Below are positions 53,407 to 62,922 of a stretch of DNA of 64,000 bases, in pieces. The notes under the pieces are model-generated. The model saw nothing but the letters and a program-made list of their open reading frames with translations, had not been told where the DNA came from and searched no databases. The stretch's first letter is position 1. Each line of letters begins with the position of its first letter. The translations under genes were made by a program, and so were the position numbers. Source of the DNA: an uncultured Lachnospiraceae bacterium (GTDB taxonomy: Bacteria; Bacillota; Clostridia; Lachnospirales; Lachnospiraceae); the NCBI GenBank assembly GCA_910577275.1, contig CAJTMW010000010.1, positions 1 to 64,000 on the forward strand, written 5' to 3'.

Positions 53407-54798
53407 ATGCGGATTAACAGAATACATTTTCTCATACATAACAGGCGTCAGCAGAATATGGATTTGACGAAGGGCTCTATCGCAAAAGGAATCCTTTTGT
53501 TTGCGTTCCCTCTTTTTCTGGGACAACTCCTGCAACAGTTTTATAATATGGCGGACGCCTGGGTGGTGGGAAACTTTGCGGATAACGACGCCTTTGCGGC
53601 GGTCAGCTCGGGCGGAAGCCTTACTTTCCTGATTATCGGATTTTTCAACGGAATTGCCATCGGGGGAGGGGTCATCATCTCCCGGTATTTCGGGGCGAAG
53701 GATGCGAAAATGGTGCAGAAGGCAATTCACGCCAACTTTCTGTTCGGGCTTTTGTCCTCCCTTCTTGCAACGGCGGCGGGGCTTGCCCTGATTCCCGGCC
53801 TTTTGCGCCTGATGAAAACGCCGGACTCTGTCATGCCCCATTCCCTTGCCTATTTCCGTATTTACTTTGCGGGAGTCTTTACGGTAATACTCTACAATAT
53901 CTGTATGTCGATTATGCGGGCCTTAGGGGACAGTCTGCGCCCGCTGTATTATCTGATTTTATCCTCGTTTGTAAATGTTGCCCTGGACCTGCTTTTTGTG
54001 GCGGGCTTTCACTGGGGAGTAAGCGGCGCGGCGCTGGCAACGGTAATTGCGCAGGGACTCAGCGTCCTCCTGTGTCTTATGCGGATGTGCCGGGAGGCGG
54101 ACGAGACCGTCCGTCTGGATTTCCGCAAACTGCATTTTGACAGGGATATCATGTCGCAGGTGCTCTGTCAGGGGCTTCCTACGGGCATCCAGAATGCAGT
54201 AATCAGCGTGGGGAATATTGTGATTCAGAGCAATATCAACGCTTTCGGGGCCTATGCGATTTCCGGGCAGGGCGCCTATGCAAAGATAGAGGGCTTTGTG
54301 TTCCTGCCGATTATGAGCATGTCTATGGTTCTCCCCACCTTTATCAGCCAGAATCTGGGGGCGAAGGAGTACGGGCGGGCGAAAAAGGGCGCGGCCTTCG
54401 GTATCCTTTCCGGTATGGTTCTGGCGGAACTGATTGGCGTTATTTTTTACATATGGGCGCCCTATGCCCTGCGGTTCTTTGTGGATTCGGAGGAGGCGGT
54501 GAAATACGGCATCATTCATTCAAGGGTGGTGGCGCCTTTCTTTTTCCTTCTGGCCTTTTCCCATTGCGTTGCCGGAGTAATGCGCGGCTGCGGGAAGGCT
54601 TTTGTCCCGATGGTCACCATGCTGCTGTTCTGGTGCGGCGTGCGAATCATCTATGTGACGCTGGCAGTCAGGCAGTTTCCGGTGTTTCAGACGATTTCCT
54701 GGGCTTATCCGCTGACCTGGTCTTTAAGCTCCGTGATTTTCCTGATTGCCCTGCTTAAGCTGGACTGGGAGCGGGCGTTCGAAAGGAGGGAAAGATAA
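53407..54798 (+). CDS. MATE family efflux transporter
   Basis: A 463-residue membrane protein with about 12 segments that exports drugs or metabolites using a Na+ or H+ gradient. Family features include SIAKGILLFAFPLFLGQLLQ, QFYNMADAWVVGNF and the second-half repeat TGIQNAVISVGNIVIQSNIN. AAAGGAG lies about 9 nt upstream of the ATG at 53407; an in-frame ATG at 53458 is an alternative. The esterase gene begins at the base after its stop codon, so the genes are co-transcribed, although no functional link is obvious. Confidence 0.9.
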   Translation: MRINRIHFLIHNRRQQNMDLTKGSIAKGILLFAFPLFLGQLLQQFYNMADAWVVGNFADNDAFAAVSSGGSLTFLIIGFFNGIAIGGGVIISRYFGAKDAKMVQKAIHANFLFGLLSSLLATAAGLALIPGLLRLMKTPDSVMPHSLAYFRIYFAGVFTVILYNICMSIMRALGDSLRPLYYLILSSFVNVALDLLFVAGFHWGVSGAALATVIAQGLSVLLCLMRMCREADETVRLDFRKLHFDRDIMSQVLCQGLPTGIQNAVISVGNIVIQSNINAFGAYAISGQGAYAKIEGFVFLPIMSMSMVLPTFISQNLGAKEYGRAKKGAAFGILSGMVLAELIGVIFYIWAPYALRFFVDSEEAVKYGIIHSRVVAPFFFLLAFSHCVAGVMRGCGKAFVPMVTMLLFWCGVRIIYVTLAVRQFPVFQTISWAYPLTWSLSSVIFLIALLKLDWERAFERRER

Positions 54799-55611
54799 AT
54801 GACAAGGAAAGAAAATACGGAAGATAAGCAGTCCCTGACGGTGGACCTGTTCATGTTCATGGGACAGTCCAATATGGCGGGGCGCGGAATTGTGGATAAA
54901 GTCCACACGGAGGGCGTGCCAACACTTAAGGAAGGGGCGGGATATGAATACCGCGCCGTGTCCGCCCCCGGCCGTCTGTACCCCATATCCGAGCCCTTTG
55001 GCCGGAGGGAGAACCGCAAAGGGGGAATTGACGACAAAGCTATGAAGACAGGCTCTATGGTGACCGCATTTGCCAATGCTTATTATGAAAAAACCAATAT
55101 TCCCATAGTGGGCGTTTCGGCGTCAAAGGGCGGGAGCCGGATTGATTTCTGGCAGCCGGGCGGGGAGTTTTTGAATGACGCCATAGAGAGAATGAAGGCA
55201 GCGGAAGAGTTTTTGAATGCAAATCGCTATATCATCCGACATCGTTTCATGGTCTGGTGCCAGGGAGAATCGGACGGCGATATTTCCAAACCGGGAGAGC
55301 TGTACCGGCAGGAGTTTACCCGTATGCTGGACGCCATGCTTGACGTCGGGATTGAAAAATGCTTTTTCATCAAAATCGGACATTACAATGGTACGGGCGG
55401 ATGGGACTATGACGAAATCCGGGCGGCGCAGGAGAGTATTGCGCAGATGAATGAAAATGTGGTTATGGTTTCCAGAGCTTTTGGGGAGATGAAGGCGCGC
55501 GGTCTGATGAAGGACGATTTCCATTATTTCCAGGAGGCCTATAATACTGTGGGGCGGGAGGCCGGGGAAAATACGGCGGATTTTGTGTCGGGCTTTTATA
55601 CGGGAAATTGA
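54799..55611 (+). CDS. SGNH-type carbohydrate acetylesterase (sialate O-acetylesterase-like)
   Basis: A 270-residue hydrolase of the SASA/DUF303 group. The nucleophile block is FMFMGQSNMAGRG with Ser24. The oxyanion block is SASKGGSRIDFWQPGG, and the MVWCQGESDG block follows. The final catalytic Asp-His pair may be in LMKDDFHYFQEAYN. It removes acetyl groups from sugars and has no signal peptide. GGAGGG lies upstream, within the MATE gene's final codons. Acetylated pectin or xylan oligosaccharides are plausible substrates given the neighbouring genes. Confidence 0.85.
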   Translation: MTRKENTEDKQSLTVDLFMFMGQSNMAGRGIVDKVHTEGVPTLKEGAGYEYRAVSAPGRLYPISEPFGRRENRKGGIDDKAMKTGSMVTAFANAYYEKTNIPIVGVSASKGGSRIDFWQPGGEFLNDAIERMKAAEEFLNANRYIIRHRFMVWCQGESDGDISKPGELYRQEFTRMLDAMLDVGIEKCFFIKIGHYNGTGGWDYDEIRAAQESIAQMNENVVMVSRAFGEMKARGLMKDDFHYFQEAYNTVGREAGENTADFVSGFYTGN

Positions 55612-55650
55612 CGGGCAGGCGGGACAGAGTTTTTTCATATGGAGGAAAAG

Positions 55651-57732
55651 ATGAGAACATTCAATTTATACGTTTCGGGAATTCTTTACGGCAGGCTGCG
55701 GACGGGAAATGGTCAGACGTTTATTTGCAGACTGGATGTTTTTTCAGGGGAGCTGGGGGGCTGGGAGCCTCTTACGGAAAAGGAAAACGGATTTTATAAA
55801 TCCTTTGTGAAAATGGATTTTCTGTCAATTGCGGAAAAGCTGGAATTGTATGAAAAGGAATTAAAGGGCACGGGAGAAATTTCTTTTGCAGGCGAGCGTT
55901 ATACCAGCGAGGACGGCTGCAGTTATCTCCAAAGGGATATTAAATTTCCCAATAACAAGCTGATGAGAGAGGGGCGGCTGCTTGCGGTAACCTGTCCGGC
56001 GAGGGAAATGGTATCCGTGCTTGTGGAGGAAGGCGCCGAGGAGGAGACGTCTTTAAAAATGTGGCGGGAGACCTGGCCGGACGAAAAGCTTTACGCCGTG
56101 ACATATGCAGGAAGGTTTGACGTGCCCATGCGGGACGGAGTCAGGCTTTCCACGGACGTTTATCTGCCCGGAGGGATGGAGGAGGCAGTACCGGCGGTTC
56201 TGGTCCGCACACCCTATGGAAAAGAAGACGGCTGCGAAGTCTATTACCGATATGTCCAGAGGGGCTATGCGGTTGTGATTCAGGACGTAAGGGGACGCAG
56301 CTTAAGCGAAGGGGAGTGGCTTCCCAACTATTATGAGGTGGAGGACGGCGACGATACCTTAAACTGGATTGCCGCTCAGAGCTGGTCGTCCCAAAAGGTG
56401 GGAATGGTCGGCGGTTCCTATCTGGGATATGTACAGTGGGCGGCGGCAGCCAGCGGCAATCCATATCTGAAAGCGTTAATCAGCGTTGTGTGCGCAGGCA
56501 GCGCCTTTGTGGATACGCCCCGCCGGGGCGGCTCCCTTGTGTCGGGAATGCTTGCGTGGGCATTTTCCGTCTCGCAGAAGGAATTTCAGCAGAAATTGAT
56601 GGAACGGGAGGACTGGGAGGAAGTGCTTAATATCCGGCCTTTAAGCGAGCTGCCGGTGAAAGCTCTTGGCTATGAAGTGCCTTTCCTTAAGAAATGGTTT
56701 GAGAATTGCGATTATAATGAATTCTGGCGGCGCACCAACTGGAAGGAGCGTTCGAAGGGCGCCAGGATTCCGGCGCTGATTCAGTCCGGGTGGTTTGACG
56801 ACAACGGAATGGGAACTACGGAGGCGCTTGAAATCGTCCACGATTTTCCCAAAGGGATGCGGAAGGTGATTTTAGGCCCCTGGCAGCACAGCGGCAACAG
56901 CAGGTACGATATGCACGGGGTATCCTTCGGCAGTAAGGCTCTCAGGTTCGACCTGGATTATATTTATTTCCAATGGTTCGAGCATTTTCTGAAAGGAATT
57001 GAAAACGGAATAGAGAAAACCGCCCCTGTGGAATATTACACGGTGGGAGAGGAAAAGTGGAAAACGGCGGAAAACTGGCCGGTGCCGCAGACAAAAACAG
57101 CGGATATCTATCTCGCCGGCGAAGGGCGGGCGCAAACCTCTGCAGGAGACGGGCGCCTTGTCTTTGAAAAGCCGGAGCGGGAATACGCCGACGCCTACGA
57201 TTATGACCCGGAAAATCCCGCCGTCCATATCATTGATATGTCCGAAAATGAGATTGAGGTGCCGGAGGATTATACGGAGGAGGAAAAGCGTCAGGATATA
57301 CTCTGCTATACCTCGGAGATACTTGACAGAGATATTACCATCACGGGAGACATGACGGCGGAGCTCTACATTTCTTCCGACGCGCCGGATACGGATTTTA
57401 TTGTGCGTGTGACGGACGTGGACGAAAAAGGACGCTCCATAAAGCTGGCGGACGGTATTTTGAGCGCGCGTTACAGAAACGGGTTTGAGAAAATGGAGTT
57501 CCTTACGAAAGACGAGGTTGTGTGTCTTAAGATACGAACCACAAAGATTTCAAACTGTTTCAAAAAAGGGCACAGAATCCGTGTTACCGTCACTTCGGGA
57601 GCAAAAAATCTGGTGTTCCCTAACAGCAATACGAAAGACGGTTACAACAGTACCGTTTACGCGGTGGCGCATAATAAGGTTCATCATGGCGGAAGTCATG
57701 CTTCGCGGCTGACTGTGCGGGTGGAGGACTGA
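55651..57732 (+). CDS. CocE/NonD family hydrolase
   Basis: A 693-residue alpha/beta-hydrolase of the X-Pro dipeptidyl-peptidase S15 superfamily. The nucleophile is Ser256 in GMVGGSYLGYVQWAAAA. The characteristic VIQDVRGRSLSEGEW stretch precedes it, and the C-terminal jelly-roll domain has the HRIRVTVTSGAKN pattern. The N-terminal 140 residues are an added domain. The start is the ATG at 55651 because GGAGG is 6 nt upstream; an in-frame ATG at 55639 lacks a site. Members are acyl esterases or peptidases with ester or amide substrates. It follows the acetylesterase by 39 bp and is closed by a strong terminator. Confidence 0.87.
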   Translation: MRTFNLYVSGILYGRLRTGNGQTFICRLDVFSGELGGWEPLTEKENGFYKSFVKMDFLSIAEKLELYEKELKGTGEISFAGERYTSEDGCSYLQRDIKFPNNKLMREGRLLAVTCPAREMVSVLVEEGAEEETSLKMWRETWPDEKLYAVTYAGRFDVPMRDGVRLSTDVYLPGGMEEAVPAVLVRTPYGKEDGCEVYYRYVQRGYAVVIQDVRGRSLSEGEWLPNYYEVEDGDDTLNWIAAQSWSSQKVGMVGGSYLGYVQWAAAASGNPYLKALISVVCAGSAFVDTPRRGGSLVSGMLAWAFSVSQKEFQQKLMEREDWEEVLNIRPLSELPVKALGYEVPFLKKWFENCDYNEFWRRTNWKERSKGARIPALIQSGWFDDNGMGTTEALEIVHDFPKGMRKVILGPWQHSGNSRYDMHGVSFGSKALRFDLDYIYFQWFEHFLKGIENGIEKTAPVEYYTVGEEKWKTAENWPVPQTKTADIYLAGEGRAQTSAGDGRLVFEKPEREYADAYDYDPENPAVHIIDMSENEIEVPEDYTEEEKRQDILCYTSEILDRDITITGDMTAELYISSDAPDTDFIVRVTDVDEKGRSIKLADGILSARYRNGFEKMEFLTKDEVVCLKIRTTKISNCFKKGHRIRVTVTSGAKNLVFPNSNTKDGYNSTVYAVAHNKVHHGGSHASRLTVRVED

Positions 57733-57776
57733 GCGGCAGGACAACAAAAAGTGAACAGAGCCAAATCTGGCAGGAT

Positions 57777-57829
57777 ATCCCTTAAGCAGACGGGAAGATG
57801 ATTCAAAATCTGCTTAAGGGATTTTTTTT
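57777..57829 (+). terminator. Strong intrinsic terminator
   Basis: Perfect 14-bp arms ATCCCTTAAGCAGA and TCTGCTTAAGGGAT (57777-57822) followed by a run of seven further Ts. It ends the MATE-esterase-hydrolase operon, 3 bp before the -35 of the next promoter. Confidence 0.92.
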
Positions 57830-57831
57830 GG

Positions 57832-57880
57832 TTGACAGCAGTAGAACAATACTGTATGATGAAATGGACGACAGCAGTAG
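57832..57880 (+). promoter_or_regulatory. BlaI-type promoter and operator
   Basis: TTGACA (57832-57837), a 17-bp spacer and TATGAT (57855-57860) form a very good promoter. Between the boxes, CAGTA and TACTG (57839-57854) are inverted. GACAGCAGTAG occurs at 57834-57844 and again at 57870-57880. These dyads and direct repeats overlap the promoter, as expected for autoregulation by the BlaI repressor encoded next. Confidence 0.8.
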
Positions 57881-57935
57881 CACAAAAAGCGCACGGAAAA
57901 GGCGGAGCGGAAACTGTAAATGGAGGGCAGATGAA

Positions 57936-58319
57936 ATGAAAAAGGTAATTATGTTACAGCCCAGCGAGTGGATTATTATGGAAAAGTTATGGGAAAATCC
58001 CCCCAAAACCATCATGCAGTTGTATCACGAGCTGAAGGAGGACCCCGGCTGGAGCAAGAGCACAGTAAATACGCTTCTGGGGCGAATGGTAAAAAAGGAC
58101 ATCATTTATTATGAGGAGGGGAAAAAGGCGAAGCTGTATTATCCGAAGGCGGCCCGGGACGATGCGGCGGTGTCGGAAACCCGGAGCCTGATTGAGCGTG
58201 TATATCAGGGCTCTGTGGGCATGATGATGAGTACCCTGATACGGAATCATAATCTGACGGACGAGGATATCAGGGAATTGTATGAGATATTGGGGGAGGC
58301 GGTTGATAAGCATGATTGA
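57936..58319 (+). CDS. blaI: BlaI/MecI family transcriptional repressor
   Basis: A 127-residue winged-helix repressor. The DNA-binding region reads LQPSEWIIMEKLWENPPKT, then WSKSTVNTLLGRMVKKDI with the typical wing YYEEGKKAKLYYP. The C-terminal helices carry dimerisation. In BlaI-BlaR1 systems the sensor protease triggers its removal. The start at 57936 has GGAGGG 9 nt upstream; the frame extends upstream to 57798 without a site and across the promoter. Its final 8 bp overlap the remains of the BlaR1-like gene. Confidence 0.88.
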   Translation: MKKVIMLQPSEWIIMEKLWENPPKTIMQLYHELKEDPGWSKSTVNTLLGRMVKKDIIYYEEGKKAKLYYPKAARDDAAVSETRSLIERVYQGSVGMMMSTLIRNHNLTDEDIRELYEILGEAVDKHD

Positions 58320-59779
58320 ACAGTTCATCACGTCATCCATACTGATTGTGTCCATACTGGCAATTTCCTTCCTTATGAAAAAGAAGCTTGGACCGTGCAT
58401 CAGATATGCCTTATGGCTGCTTGCCGCAGTTAAGCTGCTGGCGCCGATACCGGAATTTGAGTCTCCGCTCAGCGTCATGAATGCCGCCGGCAGGATAGAA
58501 GAAAGAGACGTTCAGTATTTTTTTGCGGACAGGAGCGCAAAAGTCCGTAAGGGACAGTGAGGCCGCCGCTGACGCGGGTACGCTGCGGATTATCGGGAAC
58601 GAAAAGGGGATAGCATATGGGAAAACACTGATTGCCGTTGCAAAGGAAATGCCGGACCAGACAGAGCGGAATCGTGTCCTTACATGCTCCACCGGCGCGG
58701 CAGGGGGTATGCGGGCAATGAAAGAAAGGATGAAAATGATTGTAAATCAGCCACAGACAAAAATGATAACCGTATTTGTACTTGCATTGCTTTGCGCCTG
58801 TACTGTGGGATGCACCTTCACAGGTGCGGTAAAGGGAGGTCAGGGGCATGCAGATGTAAGCGAAACGGAGGAAAACGCCACGGTGGGCGAGGAAGAAGAA
58901 AGTGCGGCAGCCGGCGCGGGAGAGGAAAAAAGTGCAGAAGCCGGTGCGGGAGAGGAAAGCGCCACGGCGGCGGAAAACGATACGGCGGAGAATGAGAACG
59001 GCGAGGATTTACCGCCGGAGGAGGAAAAGGAAGCCGGAGAAATAGCGGTTTTGTACAGACAGCCGGAAGCGGATAAGGTTTGTATCCGGGTCGAGCCATC
59101 ACTGGTGCGGGAAGATACCGGCGGCTATTATATCCCGGAAGGAAGATACCAGGAGGGGATTCAGAGGGCTTTGGATAAGCTTCCGCCGGAAGGAGAACCC
59201 TATGCAAAAAGATGGGAAGGGAGGAAGGAAACCGGCTGGAGGATTGCTTACAAAAACGTGGAGATTATGGCGCTTGAAGGAGGCTACCTGTATTATCTGT
59301 ATGTTGATGACGAGAAGGGGGATATGGAATACTTTACAGAGGCGTCCGAGCTGTGCGACTATATACAGACTATGCTGCAGGACAAGCTGGGGTACTATCC
59401 CTTTCATCCGGCGGATATCAGAGATATTGTTTCGGCAACGCTGGAGGTGCGCAGTATTTTTACAGATTATCAGTTTTACCGCCAGACAATAACGGACAGG
59501 GAAACACTGGAAAAATTTGAAGACTGGTTCAGTAACGCCGAGTATATCTTTGGCGGCGCTGAATGCGGAAATTCAAATTCGAGCCTGCAACTGTTCCTGG
59601 CGGACGGGAAAAACGTCCGGTTGTCGGTAGCCACAGACAGTTGTCCCAATTTCGGTATCAATGGCGTTTACTATGATTACCGCCCGGAGCCTGTGTGGGA
59701 TAACAGGAAGTTTTTTGAATGCTTTGATGAAATACCGTGGGAGTGGACAAAGGAGTTTACAAAGGATAACGAAAAGTAA
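58312..59779 (+). pseudogene. BlaR1/M56 sensor gene with core deleted and frameshifted
   Basis: The first frame (58312-58560) encodes an M56 N-terminus: FITSSILIVSILAISFLMKK, then the conserved YALWLLAAVKLLAPIPEFESPLSV. It ends in a stop after 82 residues. From about 58600 the next frame carries the normal late M56 region (GKTLIAVAKEMP, CSTGAAGGMRAMKERMKMIV, then the last membrane helix ending ACTVGC) and a 310-residue extracellular tail with a Glu/Ala/Gly repeat linker. About 200 residues, including the HExxH zinc site, are missing. The surviving 58523-59779 frame is long and could still yield a lipoprotein from the ATG at 58718 (lipobox TVGC), but no good ribosome-binding site is seen there. 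Confidence 0.75.
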
Positions 59780-59818
59780 TACTTTTATCAATGAATATAA
59801 GCTATCGATTGAAAAACA

Positions 59819-59847
59819 TTGACTTTTCCGCATTTCATTCATAAAAT
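59819..59847 (+). promoter_or_regulatory. Promoter of the OmpR-type two-component operon
   Basis: TTGACT (59819-59824), a 17-bp spacer and TAAAAT (59842-59847), 69 bp before the response regulator start. No further dyad was seen in the gap. Confidence 0.75.
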
Positions 59848-59915
59848 ATCTTCAAAGTTTCATACAGAAGTTTAACAGTAATGTCAGGCATCAGAATACC
59901 GCACGGGGGAGCGTT

Positions 59916-60596
59916 ATGGCCAGTATCTTAATCGTAGAAGATGAAAAGAACATGCAGGACATCATTTCCACATACATGCGCCGGGGAGGGCACGCCTGCC
60001 TTACTGCGGACGACGGTGTGGACGCTTTGATGCTGCTGAAAAACAATCCGGTGGACTTAATGATACTGGATATCATGATGCCGAATCTGGACGGTTTTAC
60101 CGTGTGTAAAATTGCGCGGGAAATGAGCAGTCTGCCGATTATCCTGCTGACGGCAAAGAGCGCGGAGGAGGACAAGCTGAAAGGCTATGAATACGGCGCG
60201 GACGATTATATGACAAAGCCCTTCAGCCCCAGAGTATTGCTTGCAAAGGTAAACGCCCTGCTCCGGCGTTTTTCAGCGGGCGGCGCGGAGGCGGTAAACG
60301 CCGGGAAAATAACGGTTTTTCCGGCCGCCCGTCAGGTATTTGTGGACGGCCAGGAGATTTCCCTTACCCACAAGGAATATGAGCTTTTGTCCCTTTTCAT
60401 GGCAAATCCCGGGCAGATATTTTCCCGGGAACAATTGCTGAACCGGATTTGGGGGTATGATTTTGAGGGCAATACAAGGACGGTGGATACCCACATCAAG
60501 ACGCTGCGGCAGAAGCTGGGAAGCGAGGGAAAGCGCATCGTGACGCTTATCCGCTCCGGGTATAAGTTTGAGGCTTCACATGGAGGAAGGGTATGA
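59916..60596 (+). CDS. OmpR/PhoB family response regulator
   Basis: A 226-residue two-domain regulator. The receiver has ILIVEDEKN and phospho-acceptor Asp52 in MILDIMMPNLDG. The C-terminal winged helix has FSREQLLNRIWGYDFEGNTR and TVDTHIKTLRQKLG. The stop overlaps the kinase start (ATGA), so they form one pair. Its probable targets are cell-envelope genes next door, for example the beta-lactamase gene 64 bp beyond the kinase. Confidence 0.92.
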   Translation: MASILIVEDEKNMQDIISTYMRRGGHACLTADDGVDALMLLKNNPVDLMILDIMMPNLDGFTVCKIAREMSSLPIILLTAKSAEEDKLKGYEYGADDYMTKPFSPRVLLAKVNALLRRFSAGGAEAVNAGKITVFPAARQVFVDGQEISLTHKEYELLSLFMANPGQIFSREQLLNRIWGYDFEGNTRTVDTHIKTLRQKLGSEGKRIVTLIRSGYKFEASHGGRV

Positions 60597-61690
60597 GAGA
60601 GTTGTTTTCCCTCCGCACGGTGCGGAAAAAAATAGTCATGGCTTCAAAAATAGCCGGGATTATACTGATTGTTTCCTATGCAGTCGCTACCCGCCTGCCC
60701 ATTTCCAGGAATCTCTCCCTTCTGCTGTGGATGGTCTTTACCGTTTTGCTGGTGCTTGCCATGGATTATCTGCTTGGACGTTTTATTTCGGACCCTGTTT
60801 CCGAAATCTGCGCGGCGGCGGAGAAAATGGCGCAGCTTGATTTTTCAGCCTCCTGTGAAATTGATTCTGGGGATGAGTTCGGCAGCCTTGCGGAAAGCTT
60901 AAATCAAATGGCCGGAAATCTTAAGCAGGCGCTTTCGGCGCTTGAAAATGCCAATACCCGGCTTGAGGCGGATATTCAAAAGGAGAGACGCCTTTTAAAA
61001 GAAAGGAAAGAGCTGGCAGACCGGCTTTCTCATGAGATGAAAACGCCGCTGGGGGTCATCCGGGCCTACGCCGAAGGGCTGCAGGACGAGGCTGACGAGG
61101 AAAAAAAGCAGAGATATTCTGAGATTATTTTGTCGGAAACAGAGAGAATGGGCGGACTTATCACTACATTGCTTGATTTATCCGCACTGGAAAGCGGGGC
61201 GGCAAGGCTTACGCCGGAGAAATTCGGGTTTGTGGAATTTGTGGAAACGGTGGCGGGGAGGCTTCTTGCGGATATTCCCGACGCCTGTTTTACATTGCAG
61301 TATGAGCTTCCCGAAAGCGAGGTTTATGTCCTGACCGACAGGCAGCGTATGGAGCAGGTTTTGAATAATCTGATTATCAATGCGAAAAAGAACGTACTGC
61401 CGGGAGGAACGATAAAGCTGTCGTTAGAAAGGCGCGGGGACGAACTGCGTTTTTCCATATTTAATCAGGGAATGCCGATACCGGAGGAAGAAATCACTCA
61501 AATATGGAATAAGTTTTACCGCAACAAGAATGCAAAATACAGCGGTTCCGGTCTGGGGCTTGCGATTGTGGCGCAGATATTATCCATGCAGAACATAGGG
61601 TACGGGGCGGAAAACCGCCCGGACGGCGTCGCGTTTTATTTTGTCATACCCGTAAGCGGCGGGATTTCCGGTACGGATGCCGGTGGATGA
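60593..61690 (+). CDS. Sensor histidine kinase with very short extracellular loop
   Basis: A 365-residue kinase. Two membrane segments (about 22-38 and 44-62) are separated by only about five residues, the layout of intramembrane-sensing kinases (BceS/VanS-like short-loop group). HAMP follows (SDPVSEICAAAEKMAQLDF). The dimerisation motif has His147 in RLSHEMKTPLGVIRAYAEGL. The ATPase boxes are NNLIINAKKNV and GSGLGLAIVAQI. GGAGGAAGG precedes the start. It lies between the damaged BlaR1-like gene and a class D beta-lactamase, so detection of antibiotic or envelope stress is a reasonable inference. Confidence 0.9.
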   Translation: MRELFSLRTVRKKIVMASKIAGIILIVSYAVATRLPISRNLSLLLWMVFTVLLVLAMDYLLGRFISDPVSEICAAAEKMAQLDFSASCEIDSGDEFGSLAESLNQMAGNLKQALSALENANTRLEADIQKERRLLKERKELADRLSHEMKTPLGVIRAYAEGLQDEADEEKKQRYSEIILSETERMGGLITTLLDLSALESGAARLTPEKFGFVEFVETVAGRLLADIPDACFTLQYELPESEVYVLTDRQRMEQVLNNLIINAKKNVLPGGTIKLSLERRGDELRFSIFNQGMPIPEEEITQIWNKFYRNKNAKYSGSGLGLAIVAQILSMQNIGYGAENRPDGVAFYFVIPVSGGISGTDAGG

Positions 61691-61753
61691 GAGGCGATAA
61701 CGGCAGCGATTTGATAACAGGTTTGTTTCATCTTTTGCAGTCGGGAGAAGGTT

Positions 61754-62845
61754 ATGAGAAAAAGGATTTATTTTATGAAAATTGTCGGACTGGGGCTTGC
61801 AGGGGCGCTTGTTTTCGGCGGCTGCGGCGACAGTGGCAGGGAAGAAGGACAAAAGCTTCTGGCGGACGCAGCGCCGGGAGGGCAGGAAAGGGCGGAAAAT
61901 GCGAGTGCGGGCAATGCGGGAGCGGCGTCTTCTGATTTGCCGGAGCCGATTGCCAAAGGGGCAGAAGAAGATTCGGGCGTACTTTCCTCGGAAGAAGAGG
62001 AAGCTTTGACGGGGGGCACAGATGTACTTTCCTCGGAAGACGAAAAGGAAGTTCTCACAGAATACGCAGCGGCAGAACCGGAAACAACAGAGGAAGACTG
62101 GTCGGAATATTTTGACGGCCTGAACGGGGCGGCAGTTTTATATGATGCTTCCGCAGACAGATTCACCGTGTATAACAGTGAGCTTGCCGGAACCCGGCGC
62201 TCTCCCTGTTCCACTTTTAAGATTATTTCCTCGCTGATTGGGCTGGAGAACGGAATTATTGTGCCGGAAAATTCAACGCGCGCCTGGAGCGGCGAAACCT
62301 TCTGGAACGAAAGCTGGAATCGTGACATTGATTTCGGGGAAGCGTTCCGGGCGTCCTGTGTCTGGTATTTCAGGGAGGTTGCAGATGAAATCGGGCGGGA
62401 GATGATGCAGGAGGAGCTTGATAAGCTTATGTACGGAAACTGTGATATCTCCGACTGGGAGGGAAGATTAAATACCAATAATAACAACAGGGCCCTGACG
62501 GGATTCTGGCTGGAATCGTCGCTTATGATTTCTCCGAAGGAGCAGACAGAGGTGATGGCGCGCATCTTCGGGAAAGAGTCCGTTTATTCGGAAGATGCAA
62601 GGCAGGAGCTGAAAAAGGTTATGCTTGTGGCAGAGGAAAACGAAGCGGATATTCCCGTTTACGGAAAGACCGGCATGGGAAAAGCGGAGGGGATTGTGGA
62701 GGATGCGTGGTTTACCGGATTCGCGGAAAAGGAAGGGGAAAATATCTACTTTTGCGTATATCTCGGAAGAACAGACGGGAAAGACGTATCCAGCGCTGCT
62801 GCCAGAGAGATTGCAATCCGGCTGGTTTCAAATTATATCGCCTGA
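61754..62845 (+). CDS. Class D beta-lactamase / penicillin-binding lipoprotein
   Basis: A 363-residue secreted lipoprotein (signal peptide ending FGGC, Cys24). A Glu/Ser-rich tether with a repeated VLSSE segment (about 65-110) leads to a class D beta-lactamase domain. Active-site motifs are Ser153-Thr-Phe-Lys (STFK), Ser201-Cys-Val (SxV), Tyr227-Gly-Asn and Lys305-Thr-Gly (YGKTG). FWLESSLMISPKEQ matches the OXA region with its conserved Trp. The domain therefore has a complete active site and could hydrolyse beta-lactams at the cell surface; the fold is shared with BlaR1 sensor domains, so a sensor or decoy role is the alternative. GGGAGAAGG lies before the start. Confidence 0.87.
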   Translation: MRKRIYFMKIVGLGLAGALVFGGCGDSGREEGQKLLADAAPGGQERAENASAGNAGAASSDLPEPIAKGAEEDSGVLSSEEEEALTGGTDVLSSEDEKEVLTEYAAAEPETTEEDWSEYFDGLNGAAVLYDASADRFTVYNSELAGTRRSPCSTFKIISSLIGLENGIIVPENSTRAWSGETFWNESWNRDIDFGEAFRASCVWYFREVADEIGREMMQEELDKLMYGNCDISDWEGRLNTNNNNRALTGFWLESSLMISPKEQTEVMARIFGKESVYSEDARQELKKVMLVAEENEADIPVYGKTGMGKAEGIVEDAWFTGFAEKEGENIYFCVYLGRTDGKDVSSAAAREIAIRLVSNYIA

Positions 62846-62922
62846 CATGGACTGCCGCGCCGGGGCTTTCAGGCGCTGGCGTTCCTGTCTCATTTCTTAC
62901 TTATTTCTTAAGGTTCCATTAG

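Noticed and set aside
57798..57935. 46-residue N-terminal extension of BlaI
   Set aside because: It spans the terminator arm, the promoter and the operator. The ATG at 57936 has a strong site and gives the normal BlaI length.
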